From positions 1-41,786 of the forward strand of contig JASUSV010000011.1 in the NCBI GenBank assembly GCA_030445865.1: a DNA stretch of 41,786 bases, given 5' to 3'. Made by a program: the position numbers and the translations under genes. Shown here in pieces: positions 1-8,007 of the stretch (position 1 is the first letter of the stretch; each line of letters starts with the position of its first letter). The notes below the pieces were generated by a model that saw nothing but the letters and a program-made list of their open reading frames with translations, ran no database searches and had not been told where the DNA came from. Source of the stretch: Clostridia bacterium. Its GTDB lineage: Bacteria > Bacillota > DSM-521 > Neomoorellales > Neomoorellaceae.

Positions 1-1
1 G

Positions 2-160
2 CAGTGTTTCCCCCTTATGACCGTCTCCCTGGCCCTGGTGGACAGCCGCCAGCGCACTTTTAAAAATCACCTGGAAATGGCGGCGGTGGCGGCCGAACTG
101 AAAAAATATGCCAAACTTCAGCCGGGCAGCATCTACGTGCGCGACCGCCGCCATGATTAA
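2..160 (+). CDS. C-terminal end of a GGDEF-like signalling protein (partial)
   Basis: An open frame runs from the window edge to a TAA at 158-160, giving about 52 residues with no start. The reading includes PLMTVSLALVD followed by AAVAAELKKYAK and a terminal GSIYVRDRR. This resembles the last strand and helix of GGDEF domains, in which a short 'sigv' strand is followed by a helix and a DRR-like end. From memory it is most like GGDEF domains fused to sensor modules. No catalytic motif is in view because the GGDEF loop would lie upstream of the window, so enzymatic activity cannot be judged. It could be another alpha/beta signalling domain. Confidence 0.5.
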   Translation, partial: QCFPLMTVSLALVDSRQRTFKNHLEMAAVAAELKKYAKLQPGSIYVRDRRHD

Positions 161-187
161 GTTTAAGTGTACAAATTACCAACCAGT

Positions 188-308
188 CTACGTTTTAAAG
201 GAAGCTATAGTCTCCTGCAGCCCTGAAGCCATTTCTTTTAGCGTACTGGTTTCATTGGCCAACTAGGCCACAGCCTCTTCCTGAAGTCTCATAGCTTTTA
301 AGCACATC
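188..308 (-). pseudogene. Possible C-terminal remnant of a methyl-accepting chemotaxis protein
   Basis: Read on the minus strand, this stretch gives a short frame ending in a TAG (complement of 188-190) with the terminal reading STLKEMASGLQETIASFKT. This matches the usual end of chemotaxis receptors: a helix with an 'L..mA..Lq..v..FK' pattern at the very C-terminus. An in-frame TAG (complement of 263-265) interrupts it, and nothing upstream is recognisable as the signalling hairpin. It is most simply a broken fragment left beside the decayed integrase. The match is short and recalled, not searched, so this is tentative. Confidence 0.35.
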
Positions 309-343
309 AGCAGTTTGGCCAACGAAAGCAAAAATGAATCACC

Positions 344-952
344 ATCCGCAGGATAAAAAAAGAAGCCGAAAAACGACTTGCCGAATTAATCACCAAAAAG
401 GACGCCAGGACAACAAAAAACTGCAGGGTCCCGGATTGTGCCTTCGACCGTTTCATACCACCACCGGGTCCTGCATGAGGCCCTTGCTTACGCAGTGGAT
501 TGGGGGTTTATCAGCCAGAACCCGGCAGACCGGGTGAAACCGGGAAAGCGCAAGCAACAGTTAAACGCGCCCGCACAGGTGGCGGCCTCAAGGGTGCGGA
601 CGCTGAGAGACGACCAGGTGAACGTGCTGCTGGAGGCCGTCAAAGGCACTTATCTCTACATGCCTGTCTTCCTGGCCCTCACTACGGGGGCCCGTTTGGG
701 AGAGATCCTGGCTGGGACAACGTGGATCTTGAAAGGAAGGTCACATTTATATCACCCAGGCTTTGCAGCAGCAGAAAAAGGACAGCTTTAAGTTCAAGGA
801 GCCCAAGAAAAGATAGTGCCGAAAGACTGGGCCATTCTACTACCAGGTTGACAGAGAACATCTATTCCCATGTCCTACCTGGTATGCAAAAAGAGGCGGC
901 CCGACTACTGGAGGAGCACCTCTTCGGAATTAAAAATGTGACCAATTCGTGA
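344..952 (+). pseudogene. Decayed tyrosine recombinase (phage/ICE-type integrase)
   Basis: Integrase-like fragments appear in order but in different frames. About 350-430 reads KKEAEKRLAELITKKD, a typical arm/core-binding N-terminus. About 430-705 reads through VSYHHRVLHEALAYAVDWG and ALTTGARLGEIL, the core-binding domain and the box I arginine. About 704-747 reads WDNVDLERKV. About 748-813 reads YITQALQQQKK in a third frame and hits a stop. About 815-952 reads LGHSTTRL, then the tyrosine box NIYSHVLPGM. The segment that should carry the His-x-x-Arg box between KEPKK and LGHS is missing, and the N-terminus is shortened. At least three frame changes and two deletions make it non-functional. 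It points at the 3' end of tRNA-Thr, the usual position of an integrase beside its attachment site. Confidence 0.85.
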
Positions 953-974
953 CCAAACTAGCTTACAAAATAAT

Positions 975-1011
975 AATGGCAAGGTTTTCCAACCCCGGAA
1001 CCCTTGCCATT
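975..1011 (-). terminator. Hairpin downstream of tRNA-Thr, likely terminator
   Basis: Positions 975-984 (AATGGCAAGG) and 1002-1011 (CCTTGCCATT) form a perfect 10-bp inverted repeat around a 17-base loop. On the minus strand the stem is followed by an A/T-rich tract with several T residues. On the plus strand a weaker TTGTTTT lies about six bases after it. It sits just after the CCA end of the tRNA, so termination of the tRNA transcript is the likely role. It may act in both directions. Confidence 0.55.
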
Positions 1012-1022
1012 CCTTGTTTTCC

Positions 1023-1097
1023 TGGAGCTGATGGAGGGATTCGAACCCTCGACCTGCGCATTACGAGTGCGCTGCTCTACCCCTGAGCCACATCAGC
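1023..1097 (-). tRNA. tRNA-Thr, anticodon CGU
   Basis: The minus strand folds as a full cloverleaf with an encoded CCA. The acceptor stem is GCTGATG/CATCAGC, the D stem GCTC/GAGC, the anticodon stem GCGCA/TGCGC around the loop CTCGTAA, and the T arm contains GGTTCGAATCC. The anticodon is CGT, reading ACG (Thr). The discriminator base is U and the CCA is the complement of 1023-1025. It has its own upstream promoter (1111-1140). The decayed integrase ends about 70 bases from its 3' end, so this tRNA was probably an integration target. No second copy of the 3' end was noticed in the window as a matching att repeat. Confidence 0.95.
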
Positions 1098-1110
1098 ACT
1101 TGCAGGGTTT

Positions 1111-1140
1111 AGTATAACACCTGCCCGGAGGCAACGTCAA
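1111..1140 (-). promoter_or_regulatory. Sigma-A-type promoter of tRNA-Thr
   Basis: On the minus strand TTGACG (complement of 1135-1140) and TATACT (complement of 1111-1116) are separated by 18 bases. This places transcription start about seven bases before the mature tRNA 5' end at 1097. Both hexamers match the vegetative consensus well (five of six each by eye). Confidence 0.7.
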
Positions 1141-1410
1141 GAGCCCTTTCCGTCTGACCGGTATCCGGTCTTCGCAGGACGAGGCTTACCTCGGCCTAAA
1201 GGCAAGGGGCCCCGCCGGTAGCCGAAGCCGCAAGGCCGAAGGCTCGATTTTTCAGAGGCATAAAAACCCTCGGCTGACCAATTCAGCCGGTAGGCCGATG
1301 TCGGCCGGGAAGTCCGCCTTAAGCCTTAAGACCGAGCACCCCTACCTGCGAAGAAAAGGAGGTGCTGAACAAGTCGAGAGGTGGGAAGCGGCGACTCCTT
1401 CCCAGCCGTC
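1141..1410. other. Hairpin-rich non-coding region between metK and tRNA-Thr
   Basis: No convincing coding frame is present in this stretch, but self-complementary segments are dense. They are GACCGG/CCGGTC (1156-1170), CGAGG/CCTCG (1180-1193), GCC/GGC (1195-1204), AGCC-GCC/GGC-GGCT around a GCAA loop (1220-1244), CGGCTGA/TCAGCCG (1271-1289), GGCCGA/TCGGCC (1293-1306), AGCACC/GGTGCT (1335-1366) and TGGGAAG/CTTCCCA (about 1382-1404). A longer-range perfect 10-bp pairing joins 1169-1178 with 1345-1354. The hairpin at 1262-1294 works as a terminator for metK. The rest matches no RNA class I could identify; RNase P, tmRNA, SRP and 6S hallmarks were looked for and not found. It could be an uncharacterised RNA or GC-rich operon-end sequence. 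Confidence 0.4.
1262..1294 (-). terminator. Probable Rho-independent terminator of the dapF-metK operon
   Basis: In the minus-strand RNA, CCU then CGGCUGA pair with UCAGCCG then AGG, with a two-base bulge and the loop AUUGG. A G and five U residues follow (complement of 1262-1266). It lies about 170 bases after the metK stop, inside the hairpin-rich region. Confidence 0.55.
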
Positions 1411-1466
1411 CAACTTTTCCACTTTCCCTACCCGTATTCCCGCTTGACTATGCCCTATACTTCCTG

Positions 1467-2654
1467 CTATAGCCCTGCGTCGGCTTTAAGAACCTCCACC
1501 TTATCTAGGCGCTCCCAGGGTAGGTCCAGGTCAGGGCGGCCAAAATGACCGTAAGCGGCAACCTGGCTGAAAATAGGACGGCGTAAATCCAGATCGCGAA
1601 TTATGGCAGCGGGACGCAAATCGAAATGCGCCTGGATCAACTCTACAATCCTATCATCGGGTATCTTCCCAGTGCCATAAGTATCTACGCTAATGGAAAC
1701 TGGCCGGGCAACGCCTATAGCGTAGGCGACCTGCACCTCACAGCGATCAGCCAACCCTGCGGCGACAATATTTTTGGCCACGTAGCGGGCTGCGTATGCG
1801 CCCGAACGATCTACCTTCGTCGGGTCTTTTCCTGAAAGGGCGCCGCCGCCATGCCTGGCCATACCGCCGTAAGTATCGACCACGATTTTGCGGCCGGTTA
1901 AACCGGTATCCCCCTGAGGGCCACCGATTACAAAACGGCCTGTAGGATTAACGTAAAACTTTGCCTGTTTATCCAATAAGTGTTCCGGAATAGTTTTACG
2001 GATTACCTCGTCAATTATCTCGGCGCGCAGAGTAGCCAAATCAATATCTGGCCGGTGCTGGGCAGCAATTACTACCGCCGTAACTCTGACCGGCCGGTTG
2101 CCTTCATATTCGACCGTTACCTGGGATTTACCGTCCGGCCGCAAATACGGCAAAATACGTCTTTTGCGCAATTCGGCCAGGCGTCGCGTTAAAGCATGGG
2201 CCAGGGTAATAGGTAAGGGCATAAATTCCGGAGTTTCGTTGGTGGCATAGCCGAACATCATTCCCTGGTCGCCAGCTCCCAGGCTTTCCAATTCATCTTG
2301 GGCCTCGCCAGTCCGCTTTTCCCAGGCCTCGTTGACCCCCATAGCAATATCCGGTGACTGCTCGTCTATAGAAGTAACCACGGCACAGGTATCTCCGTCG
2401 AAACCGAACTTGGCCCGCGTATAGCCTATTTCTTTTACAGTTTCCCGCGCCAACCTCGGGATGTCCACATAGCATTTAGTAGTAATCTGCCCGGCTACCA
2501 TTATCAAACCGGTGCTCACCAGGGTCTCGCAGGCCACCCTGCCCTCCGGATCTTGGGCCAGAATGGCATCCAGGATAGTATCCGATATCTTATCGGCTAT
2601 CTTATCCGGATGACCTTCGGTGACGGATTCAGAAGTAAAGAAATATCTCCCCAC
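1467..2654 (-). CDS. metK: S-adenosylmethionine synthetase
   Basis: Makes S-adenosylmethionine from methionine and ATP in the cytoplasm. The 395-residue product has the usual family length and starts [18 protein letters not shown]. It carries the GHPDK ATP motif (about 14-18), the [12 protein letters not shown] signature (about 126-137) and the glycine-rich [16 protein letters not shown] loop. A longer in-frame ATG start at 2717 would add 21 unrelated residues that run into coaBC. The GTG at 2652-2654 is chosen because AAAGGAG lies nine bases upstream and the protein then begins at the family consensus. It is the last gene of the operon, its ribosome site overlapping the end of coaBC. SAM made here supplies, among others, the many SAM-dependent cobalamin methyltransferases encoded further right. 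Confidence 0.97.
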   Translation of the reverse strand: MGRYFFTSESVTEGHPDKIADKISDTILDAILAQDPEGRVACETLVSTGLIMVAGQITTKCYVDIPRLARETVKEIGYTRAKFGFDGDTCAVVTSIDEQSPDIAMGVNEAWEKRTGEAQDELESLGAGDQGMMFGYATNETPEFMPLPITLAHALTRRLAELRKRRILPYLRPDGKSQVTVEYEGNRPVRVTAVVIAAQHRPDIDLATLRAEIIDEVIRKTIPEHLLDKQAKFYVNPTGRFVIGGPQGDTGLTGRKIVVDTYGGMARHGGGALSGKDPTKVDRSGAYAARYVAKNIVAAGLADRCEVQVAYAIGVARPVSISVDTYGTGKIPDDRIVELIQAHFDLRPAAIIRDLDLRRPIFSQVAAYGHFGRPDLDLPWERLDKVEVLKADAGL

Positions 2655-2668
2655 ACAAGACCACTCCT

Positions 2669-3883
2669 TTATTTCTTTAAAGAGGCAAAACGCGGTAAAC
2701 TGCAGATAGCATCCCATACGGCGTGAGCCACATCATACTTGTCCATTTCCGGCAAATTTTCCTGCCGGCCGTCGGCAAATAAAAGGGTAACAATATTGGT
2801 ATCGCTTTCAAAGCCGACACCCCGGCGGCTAACATCATTGGCTACAATCAGGTCTAAATTCTTGGCTTTAAGTTTCTCTTTGGCATTGGCCAGGAGATCT
2901 TGAGTTTCGGCAGCAAACCCGGCCAAAATCTGCCTCGTTTTTTTCCGGCCTAAAGCAGCCAGTATGTCCGGGGTAGGTTCAAGGTTTAGAACCAACATCT
3001 CATGCTCTTCTTTTTTAATCTTCTCTTTGGCCTGATTTGCCGGACGGAAATCGGCTACCGCAGCCGCCTTAACAACAATATCTGCTTCGGGGAAAATATC
3101 CATAACAGCTTCGTACATTTCCTGGGCGGTGGTAACGGGGATAAAGCGCACACCGTAAGGCGGGACGAGAGCCGTAGGACCGCTTATTAAAATAACCTCC
3201 CCGCTCCGTTCCCAGGCAACCTGGGCCAGGGCATAGCCCATCCTGCCCGAACTTCTGTTGCCTAAATACCGGACGGGATCCAAAGGCTCGCGCGTTCCCC
3301 CGGCAGTAACTAAAATTTTAAGCCCTGCCAAGTCCTTCCTACCCAGACTCCGGCGTAAAAAAGCCACAATTTTGTCCTTGTCAGCCAGGCGCCCCAGGCC
3401 CACGGCCCCGCAGGCCATCCTACCGGCCTCCGGCGCGATTAATTCCCACCCTCGCCGGCAGAGTAAGGCGATGTTTTCCTGTACTACCTGCTGGGCATAC
3501 ATATTGGCATTCATGGCCGGCGCCAAGAGGCGGGGGCAAGTTACGGCAAGAGCAGTCGTGGTCAGAAGATCGTCGGCCAGGCCGGCAGCCAGCTTGCCGA
3601 TTACATTGGCCGTAGCCGGAGCAATTAAAAAAGCATCGGCTGCCGTAGCCAGTTCTATATGCTTTAAGGGACCGTAATCGGCGCTAAATAAATCGCCAGC
3701 CGCCGGTAGTCCCGTGAGAGCGCTGAAAGTAAGGGGAGATATAAATTCTTGCGCCGACTTGGTAAGAATAACATGCACTTTTGCTCCTAGCTGGGTAAGA
3801 TAACTGGCCAGATCGGCAGCCTTATAGGCCGCTATACCCCCGGTAACACCAAGAATTATATTCTTCTCAGCGAGCAGATTCAC
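2669..3883 (-). CDS. coaBC: Bifunctional phosphopantothenoylcysteine decarboxylase / phosphopantothenate-cysteine ligase
   Basis: Carries out two consecutive steps of coenzyme A synthesis. The N-terminal CoaC flavoprotein half shows the [14 protein letters not shown] nucleotide fold, the catalytic His in LKHIELAT, the PAMNANMY motif, and the substrate-flap Cys in [12 protein letters not shown]. The C-terminal CoaB half shows [20 protein letters not shown] and [10 protein letters not shown]. The GTG at 3881-3883 gives [13 protein letters not shown], like other family members. An in-frame TTG at 3902-3904 would add seven residues; neither has a strong ribosome site. The start lies inside rpoZ, so the two are translationally coupled. 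Confidence 0.95.
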   Translation of the reverse strand: MNLLAEKNIILGVTGGIAAYKAADLASYLTQLGAKVHVILTKSAQEFISPLTFSALTGLPAAGDLFSADYGPLKHIELATAADAFLIAPATANVIGKLAAGLADDLLTTTALAVTCPRLLAPAMNANMYAQQVVQENIALLCRRGWELIAPEAGRMACGAVGLGRLADKDKIVAFLRRSLGRKDLAGLKILVTAGGTREPLDPVRYLGNRSSGRMGYALAQVAWERSGEVILISGPTALVPPYGVRFIPVTTAQEMYEAVMDIFPEADIVVKAAAVADFRPANQAKEKIKKEEHEMLVLNLEPTPDILAALGRKKTRQILAGFAAETQDLLANAKEKLKAKNLDLIVANDVSRRGVGFESDTNIVTLLFADGRQENLPEMDKYDVAHAVWDAICSLPRFASLKK

Positions 3884-4082
3884 TTTTTCTTTTGCCCCAT
3901 TCAAAAGTTATCTTTCCATTAACTATTTCCTGTAAGGCTATAGTTACCGGTTTTGTCCCTTTGGGGTAAAGGCTTTCAAAATCCCCTTCTTTAAGAGTCC
4001 TGGCCCTTTTAGCGGCTATAACTGCCAGAGCGTATTTACTGTTAACTTTCTTCAACAATTCATCAAGGGATGGCTGCTGCAT
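3867..4082 (-). CDS. rpoZ: RNA polymerase omega subunit
   Basis: Small subunit that assists assembly of the RNA polymerase core around beta-prime. The 71-residue product has the diagnostic [14 protein letters not shown] helix, where AKRAR contacts beta-prime, then a short C-terminus with [14 protein letters not shown]. The ATG at 4080-4082 is preferred to the GTG six bases upstream, because GGAGG ends seven bases before it. It overlaps coaBC at its 3' end and follows gmk. The gmk-rpoZ-coaBC order is conserved across Firmicutes. Confidence 0.95.
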   Translation of the reverse strand: MQQPSLDELLKKVNSKYALAVIAAKRARTLKEGDFESLYPKGTKPVTIALQEIVNGKITFEWGKRKSESAR

Positions 4083-4084
4083 AA

Positions 4085-4678
4085 TCACCCCTCCAATTTC
4101 AAATTAAGCCGCTGCGGCCGGCATTTCTCGGCAATAATTATGGCTTTAAGGCGCTTAACTGCTTCTTCGACTTTATCGTTGACAATAACGTAATCGTAAT
4201 TATGTAACGCTGCGATTTCTGCCCGGGCAGCCTGTAAACGCCTGGCTACCACCTCGGCAGTCTCGGTACCGCGTTTTCTTATGCGCTGTTCCAGCTCGGC
4301 CAGGCTTGGAGGGAGAATAAAAATAAAAACACCTTCCGGAAAACTTTTTTTAATTTGCGCCGCTCCCTGGGTGTCTATCTCGAGAATAATATCCTTTCCG
4401 GCAGCCAGAGCTTCTTCTACCGGCCGGCGCGGAGTGCCGTAAAAATTATCATAAACTAAAGCCCACTCTAAAAAAGCGCCGGCAGCAATCATCTCCTGGA
4501 ACTTCTCTTTATCTACGAAATAATAGTTTTTCCCATCGGCCTCTCCTGGGCGCGGCTGGCGGGTAGTAGCTGAAATAGAATAAACGATCTCGGGCATTTC
4601 CTCCCGCAAAGCCTGGCAAAGCGTCCCTTTGCCGGCCCCGGACGGTCCGGAAATGACCAGTAATAGCCCCGGTACCAT
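4085..4678 (-). CDS. gmk: Guanylate kinase
   Basis: Phosphorylates GMP to GDP with ATP. At 197 residues it is normal in length. The P-loop [10 protein letters not shown] is at about 11-20, followed by the GMP-binding [13 protein letters not shown] and YYFVDKEKF and the LID-region arginines around RIRKRGTE. The start at ATG 4678 puts the P-loop at the usual distance. It starts 18 bases after remA stops, and its stop abuts the rpoZ ribosome site. In some Firmicutes Gmk is a target of (p)ppGpp; whether this one is regulated that way cannot be seen. Confidence 0.97.
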   Translation of the reverse strand: MVPGLLLVISGPSGAGKGTLCQALREEMPEIVYSISATTRQPRPGEADGKNYYFVDKEKFQEMIAAGAFLEWALVYDNFYGTPRRPVEEALAAGKDIILEIDTQGAAQIKKSFPEGVFIFILPPSLAELEQRIRKRGTETAEVVARRLQAARAEIAALHNYDYVIVNDKVEEAVKRLKAIIIAEKCRPQRLNLKLEG

Positions 4679-4696
4679 CTTTTTATGCTTTATCTC

Positions 4697-4978
4697 CTAC
4701 TCCAGGGGTTCCTCATCCACTGCGCTTTCCTGCTCCTTGGAGTTCAAGCGATGGGCTACTGTTTCTGGTTGAATGGCCGACAAGATGACATGGTCGCTGT
4801 CAGTAATAATTACCGCCCGCGTGCGCCGGCCGTAGGTAGCATCGATGAGCATACCTCTATCCCTGGCTTCCTGGATAATGCGCTTGATGGGGGCGGATTC
4901 CGGACTGACAATGGCTATAATCCGCTGTGCCGAAACGATATTGCCGAACCCGATATTAATCAACTTAATGCTATCCAT
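4697..4978 (-). CDS. remA: RemA-family DNA-binding regulator (DUF370)
   Basis: A 93-residue protein whose first 70 residues closely follow the RemA/DUF370 family: [12 protein letters not shown], then [15 protein letters not shown] and [20 protein letters not shown]. In Bacillus subtilis RemA activates matrix genes by DNA binding through clustered basic residues such as the GRRTR stretch. In Clostridia its targets are largely unknown, and the gene is kept beside gmk and yicC as here. The C-terminal ~20 residues are acidic and variable. GGAGG lies a few bases before the ATG, giving a clear start. Confidence 0.93.
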   Translation of the reverse strand: MDSIKLINIGFGNIVSAQRIIAIVSPESAPIKRIIQEARDRGMLIDATYGRRTRAVIITDSDHVILSAIQPETVAHRLNSKEQESAVDEEPLE

Positions 4979-4988
4979 TTGCCTCCAC

Positions 4989-5867
4989 CTATTCTATATT
5001 CTGAATTTGTTCTCGTATTTTCTCCAACTCGCTTTTTATTTCGACTACCAGATGACTTATCTCGAGGTCGTTTGCCTTTGCGCCGATCGTATTTACTTCC
5101 CGGAAAATTTCCTGGAGTAAAAATTCCAACCGCCTGCCAATCGGCCCGGGAGCCTGCAAAGCCGCTCTTATCTGGCTCAGGTGGCTTTCCGTACGGACTA
5201 TCTCTTCGCTAATATCGCACCGTTCGGCCAACAGAGCGACCTCCATCTCTAAACGGCCGGGCTCCAAGGTGCCGGCCTGGATAATTGGTTGTAAATTTTC
5301 TTCTAAACGTCGGCGAAAAAGCTCGGGCACCTGCGGCGCCCGCTGCCTGATAATCTCAATTAAATTTTTTAACTTCGCCACCCTTGCCAGCAAGTCTGCT
5401 TCCAGTTTCTTGCCCTCGGCCCTCCGCATGGAAAGCAACCCTGCCACCGCCTCGTTTAAGGCAGAAGCTACTACCGGCCATAAACTTTCCTCTTCCCACT
5501 CCGGCATCGCTTCTTGTATTACGCCAGGGTAACCGAGAAGTCTGCTGGCAGTAATATCTTCAGCAATAGCCAAATTCTGGGCTATTTCCTTCAAAGCATT
5601 ATAATAAGCTATTACCAGAGCTTTGTCAATTAAAATCTGCCGTTTTTCTTTATTTTCTTCTTCTATACTTACAAATACGTCCACATGCCCCCGGTTAAGC
5701 TTCTCCTTAATAAAGGATCTTACTTTTTCTTCCAAAGAAAGATAGGGCCGGGGAAGGCGTACCACGACCTCCAGGAAACGCTGATTAACGCTTTTCATCT
5801 CCACAATAACCAGTTTACCGGCGCCGGCAGCTTCGCCGCGGCCGTATCCGGTCATACTTGCTATCAA
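4989..5867 (-). CDS. yicC: YicC/YloC-family endoribonuclease
   Basis: A 292-residue product with the family start [11 protein letters not shown] and the conserved N-terminal region [17 protein letters not shown]. The C-terminal signature is [24 protein letters not shown], followed by [18 protein letters not shown]. Members cleave RNA and in enterobacteria influence small-RNA stability. The substrate in Clostridia is not known. The TTG at 5865-5867 is used because GGGGAG lies nine bases upstream and the extra four residues before MTGYG are typical of the family. It sits between dapL and remA. Confidence 0.93.
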   Translation of the reverse strand: MIASMTGYGRGEAAGAGKLVIVEMKSVNQRFLEVVVRLPRPYLSLEEKVRSFIKEKLNRGHVDVFVSIEEENKEKRQILIDKALVIAYYNALKEIAQNLAIAEDITASRLLGYPGVIQEAMPEWEEESLWPVVASALNEAVAGLLSMRRAEGKKLEADLLARVAKLKNLIEIIRQRAPQVPELFRRRLEENLQPIIQAGTLEPGRLEMEVALLAERCDISEEIVRTESHLSQIRAALQAPGPIGRRLEFLLQEIFREVNTIGAKANDLEISHLVVEIKSELEKIREQIQNIE

Positions 5868-5891
5868 AGAATAATTCTCCCCTCGCCAAAG

Positions 5892-7064
5892 CTAAAATTC
5901 CACCTGGCCTAACACCCGCCGTAATCGCTCCAGGGCTTCGCGGATGCGCTCCTTATCGATGGTTAAGGCCATACGGAAATAACCCTCGCCGAAAGTCCCA
6001 TAACCATTACCCGGAGTCACGATTACGCCTGCCCGCTCTAAAACCATTTCCGCAAAGCTTTCCGAAGTATAACCCTGCGGCACCGGGGCCCAAACGTAAA
6101 AAGTAGCTTTAGGCTTATTCAGTCGCCAGCCCATGCTGTTTAAGCCTTCTACCAGTATATCACGCCGTTCCTGGTAAATGCGGCACACTTCAGCCACGCT
6201 GTCCATAGAACCTTTTAAGGCAGCTATTCCGGCATACTGGATGGCCTGAAAAACGCCAGAGTCAATGTTAGACTTAATCCTGGCCAGGGCTTCAATAGCA
6301 TCCGCCCGGCCGCAGGCCCAACCGATGCGCCAGCCGGTCATATTAAAGGGTTTCGAGAGAGAATTAAATTCAATGCCTACTTCTTTCGCTCCCGGAACCT
6401 CAAAAAAGGACGGAGCCCGGTAACCATCAAAGGTGATCTCGTTGTAGGCGGCATCATGGCAGATGAGGACGTCATACTGGCGGGCAAACTCTACCGCTTC
6501 CTCAAAGAAACGGCGGTCGGCAACTGCTCCCGTGGGGTTATTAGGATAATTTAAAAACATCAATTTGGCGCGGCGGGCCACGTCGCTGGGAACGGCAGTT
6601 AGATCGGGAAGGTAGCCGTTTTCTTCTTTCAAAGGCAGGGTGTAAACCTCGCCCCCGGCCAGCAGCGTACCGATGCCGTAGACGGGATAGCCGGGATCCG
6701 GTACTAAATTAATATCGCCAGGGTCGACATAGCAAAAGGAAATATGGGCTATGCCTTCTTTAGATCCGATTAAGGTAACCACTTCTGATTTGGGATCTAG
6801 CTTAACCCCGTAGCGCTTCTCATACCATTCGGCCACGGCCTGGCGGAAAGCCACCAACCCTTCAGAGGTGGGGTAACGGTGGTTTTCGGGGTTCTGGGCT
6901 TCTTTCACTAGCTCCTCTATAATGTGGCTCGGGGTAGGCCGATCAGGATCACCTATACCTAAGCTGATAATGTCGACTCCTTTTTCTCTAGCCTCGGCAA
7001 TCTTCTTTTCAATACGGGCAAAAAGGTAGGGCGGCAAATTTTGCAATCTCTTGGCTACCTGCAT
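5892..7064 (-). CDS. dapL: LL-diaminopimelate aminotransferase
   Basis: A PLP enzyme of the direct DapL lysine route. It converts tetrahydrodipicolinate to LL-diaminopimelate in one step, bypassing acylated intermediates. The 390-residue protein shows [14 protein letters not shown] near the N-terminus, [24 protein letters not shown], and the PLP lysine in [15 protein letters not shown]. Other class I aminotransferases share these motifs. The tight coupling to dapF, whose stop lies just before the GGAGG-led ATG, together with the N-terminal sequence, makes DapL the best call. Its product is the substrate of DapF. Confidence 0.93.
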   Translation of the reverse strand: MQVAKRLQNLPPYLFARIEKKIAEAREKGVDIISLGIGDPDRPTPSHIIEELVKEAQNPENHRYPTSEGLVAFRQAVAEWYEKRYGVKLDPKSEVVTLIGSKEGIAHISFCYVDPGDINLVPDPGYPVYGIGTLLAGGEVYTLPLKEENGYLPDLTAVPSDVARRAKLMFLNYPNNPTGAVADRRFFEEAVEFARQYDVLICHDAAYNEITFDGYRAPSFFEVPGAKEVGIEFNSLSKPFNMTGWRIGWACGRADAIEALARIKSNIDSGVFQAIQYAGIAALKGSMDSVAEVCRIYQERRDILVEGLNSMGWRLNKPKATFYVWAPVPQGYTSESFAEMVLERAGVIVTPGNGYGTFGEGYFRMALTIDKERIREALERLRRVLGQVEF

Positions 7065-7066
7065 AA

Positions 7067-7930
7067 TTAATCCTCCTTTATCCCAACATCAACTAGATAC
7101 TCGCCGCTGAAGACGGTTTCCGCCGGCCCGGTCATTAAGACGCGTCCGTCCGGCAACCAGTTGATTTCCAAGTAGCCGCCCGGCAAATGTACCTTAACTT
7201 CCCGGCCCGTCCTGCCGGTAAGGGCAGCGGCTACAGCGGCGGCGCAGGCGCCGGTGCCGCAGGCCAGCGTCTCACCAGCACCTCTTTCCCATACGCGCAT
7301 GACCAGTTCCCGGCGACTTCTTAGCTCTACAAATTCTACATTAACACCGCGAGGGAAAAGGGGATGCTTTTCTAGTAAGGGACCGACAACCTGCACTTGC
7401 TCTTTGGCAACCTCGGGAACAAATATAACGCAGTGGGGGTTGCCCATGGAGAGGCAGGTAATCCGCCATTCCTTCCCATCTACGGTAATAGGCTCTTCTA
7501 TAACCGGATGGCCTGTTCCCGACATGGGCAGGGCTTCGCGCTCAAAACGAGGTTGCCCCATATCTACCTGTACGGCTTCGACCCGGCCGCCTTTTATGAT
7601 GAGCCGGGGCAAAATCAGGCCGGCCAGGGTTTCGACGGTCATCTCGGTTTTGGGCACGATGCCGCTTTCGTAAGCGTATTTTGCCAGGCAACGGATGCCG
7701 TTACCGCACATTTCCGCCTCGCTGCCGTCGGCGTTAATAATACGCATGCGTACATCTGCCCGGGTAGACGGCAAGAGCAGGATCAACCCATCAGCGCCAA
7801 TACCAAAGCGGCGGTCGCAAGCCCGCCGCGCTAAACCAGGTAAATCGCCGGGTAATTTTTCCTGCAAAGCATTAATTAAGATAAAATCGTTACCCAGCCC
7901 GTGCATCTTAACGAAACGCAAACCTTGCAC
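7067..7930 (-). CDS. dapF: Diaminopimelate epimerase
   Basis: Converts LL- to meso-diaminopimelate for peptidoglycan and lysine, without a cofactor, using two cysteines. Both are visible: [14 protein letters not shown] (N-terminal half) and [15 protein letters not shown] (C-terminal half). Length 287 is normal and the start [15 protein letters not shown] is canonical. GTG at 7928-7930 is the start, preceded by GGGAG. It is the first gene of an eight-gene operon, with a strong promoter about 25 bases upstream. Confidence 0.96.
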   Translation of the reverse strand: MQGLRFVKMHGLGNDFILINALQEKLPGDLPGLARRACDRRFGIGADGLILLLPSTRADVRMRIINADGSEAEMCGNGIRCLAKYAYESGIVPKTEMTVETLAGLILPRLIIKGGRVEAVQVDMGQPRFEREALPMSGTGHPVIEEPITVDGKEWRITCLSMGNPHCVIFVPEVAKEQVQVVGPLLEKHPLFPRGVNVEFVELRSRRELVMRVWERGAGETLACGTGACAAAVAAALTGRTGREVKVHLPGGYLEINWLPDGRVLMTGPAETVFSGEYLVDVGIKED

Positions 7931-7954
7931 CAGCTCCCGGAACTTTTTGGCTCT

Positions 7955-7983
7955 ATTGTATCATTACCGGGCGCTTTTGCCAA
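7955..7983 (-). promoter_or_regulatory. Sigma-A-type promoter of the dapF-metK operon
   Basis: On the minus strand TTGGCA (complement of 7978-7983) and TACAAT (complement of 7955-7960) are separated by exactly 17 bases. Transcription would begin near 7948, leaving a leader of about 18 bases with the GGGAG ribosome site. No riboswitch or attenuator fits in that space. No other comparable promoter was noticed downstream within the operon. Confidence 0.75.
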
Positions 7984-8007
7984 CATTTTGGCCGGATTTC
8001 TTAAAAC

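Noticed and set aside
1220-1252. Plus-strand terminator (stem with GCAA loop then TTTTT)
   Set aside because: The stem is interrupted by an internal loop and no plus-strand gene upstream needs it except the dead integrase; kept only as part of the hairpin-rich region.
1360-1404. Possible SRP RNA core (GGTGCTGAAC then GGGAAGCGGC)
   Set aside because: Only superficial similarity; the conserved symmetric loop and GGAA tetraloop context of SRP RNA are not present.
2002-2475. Open frames on either strand overlapping metK
   Set aside because: They are shadows in other frames of a fully conserved gene and have no family resemblance or ribosome sites.
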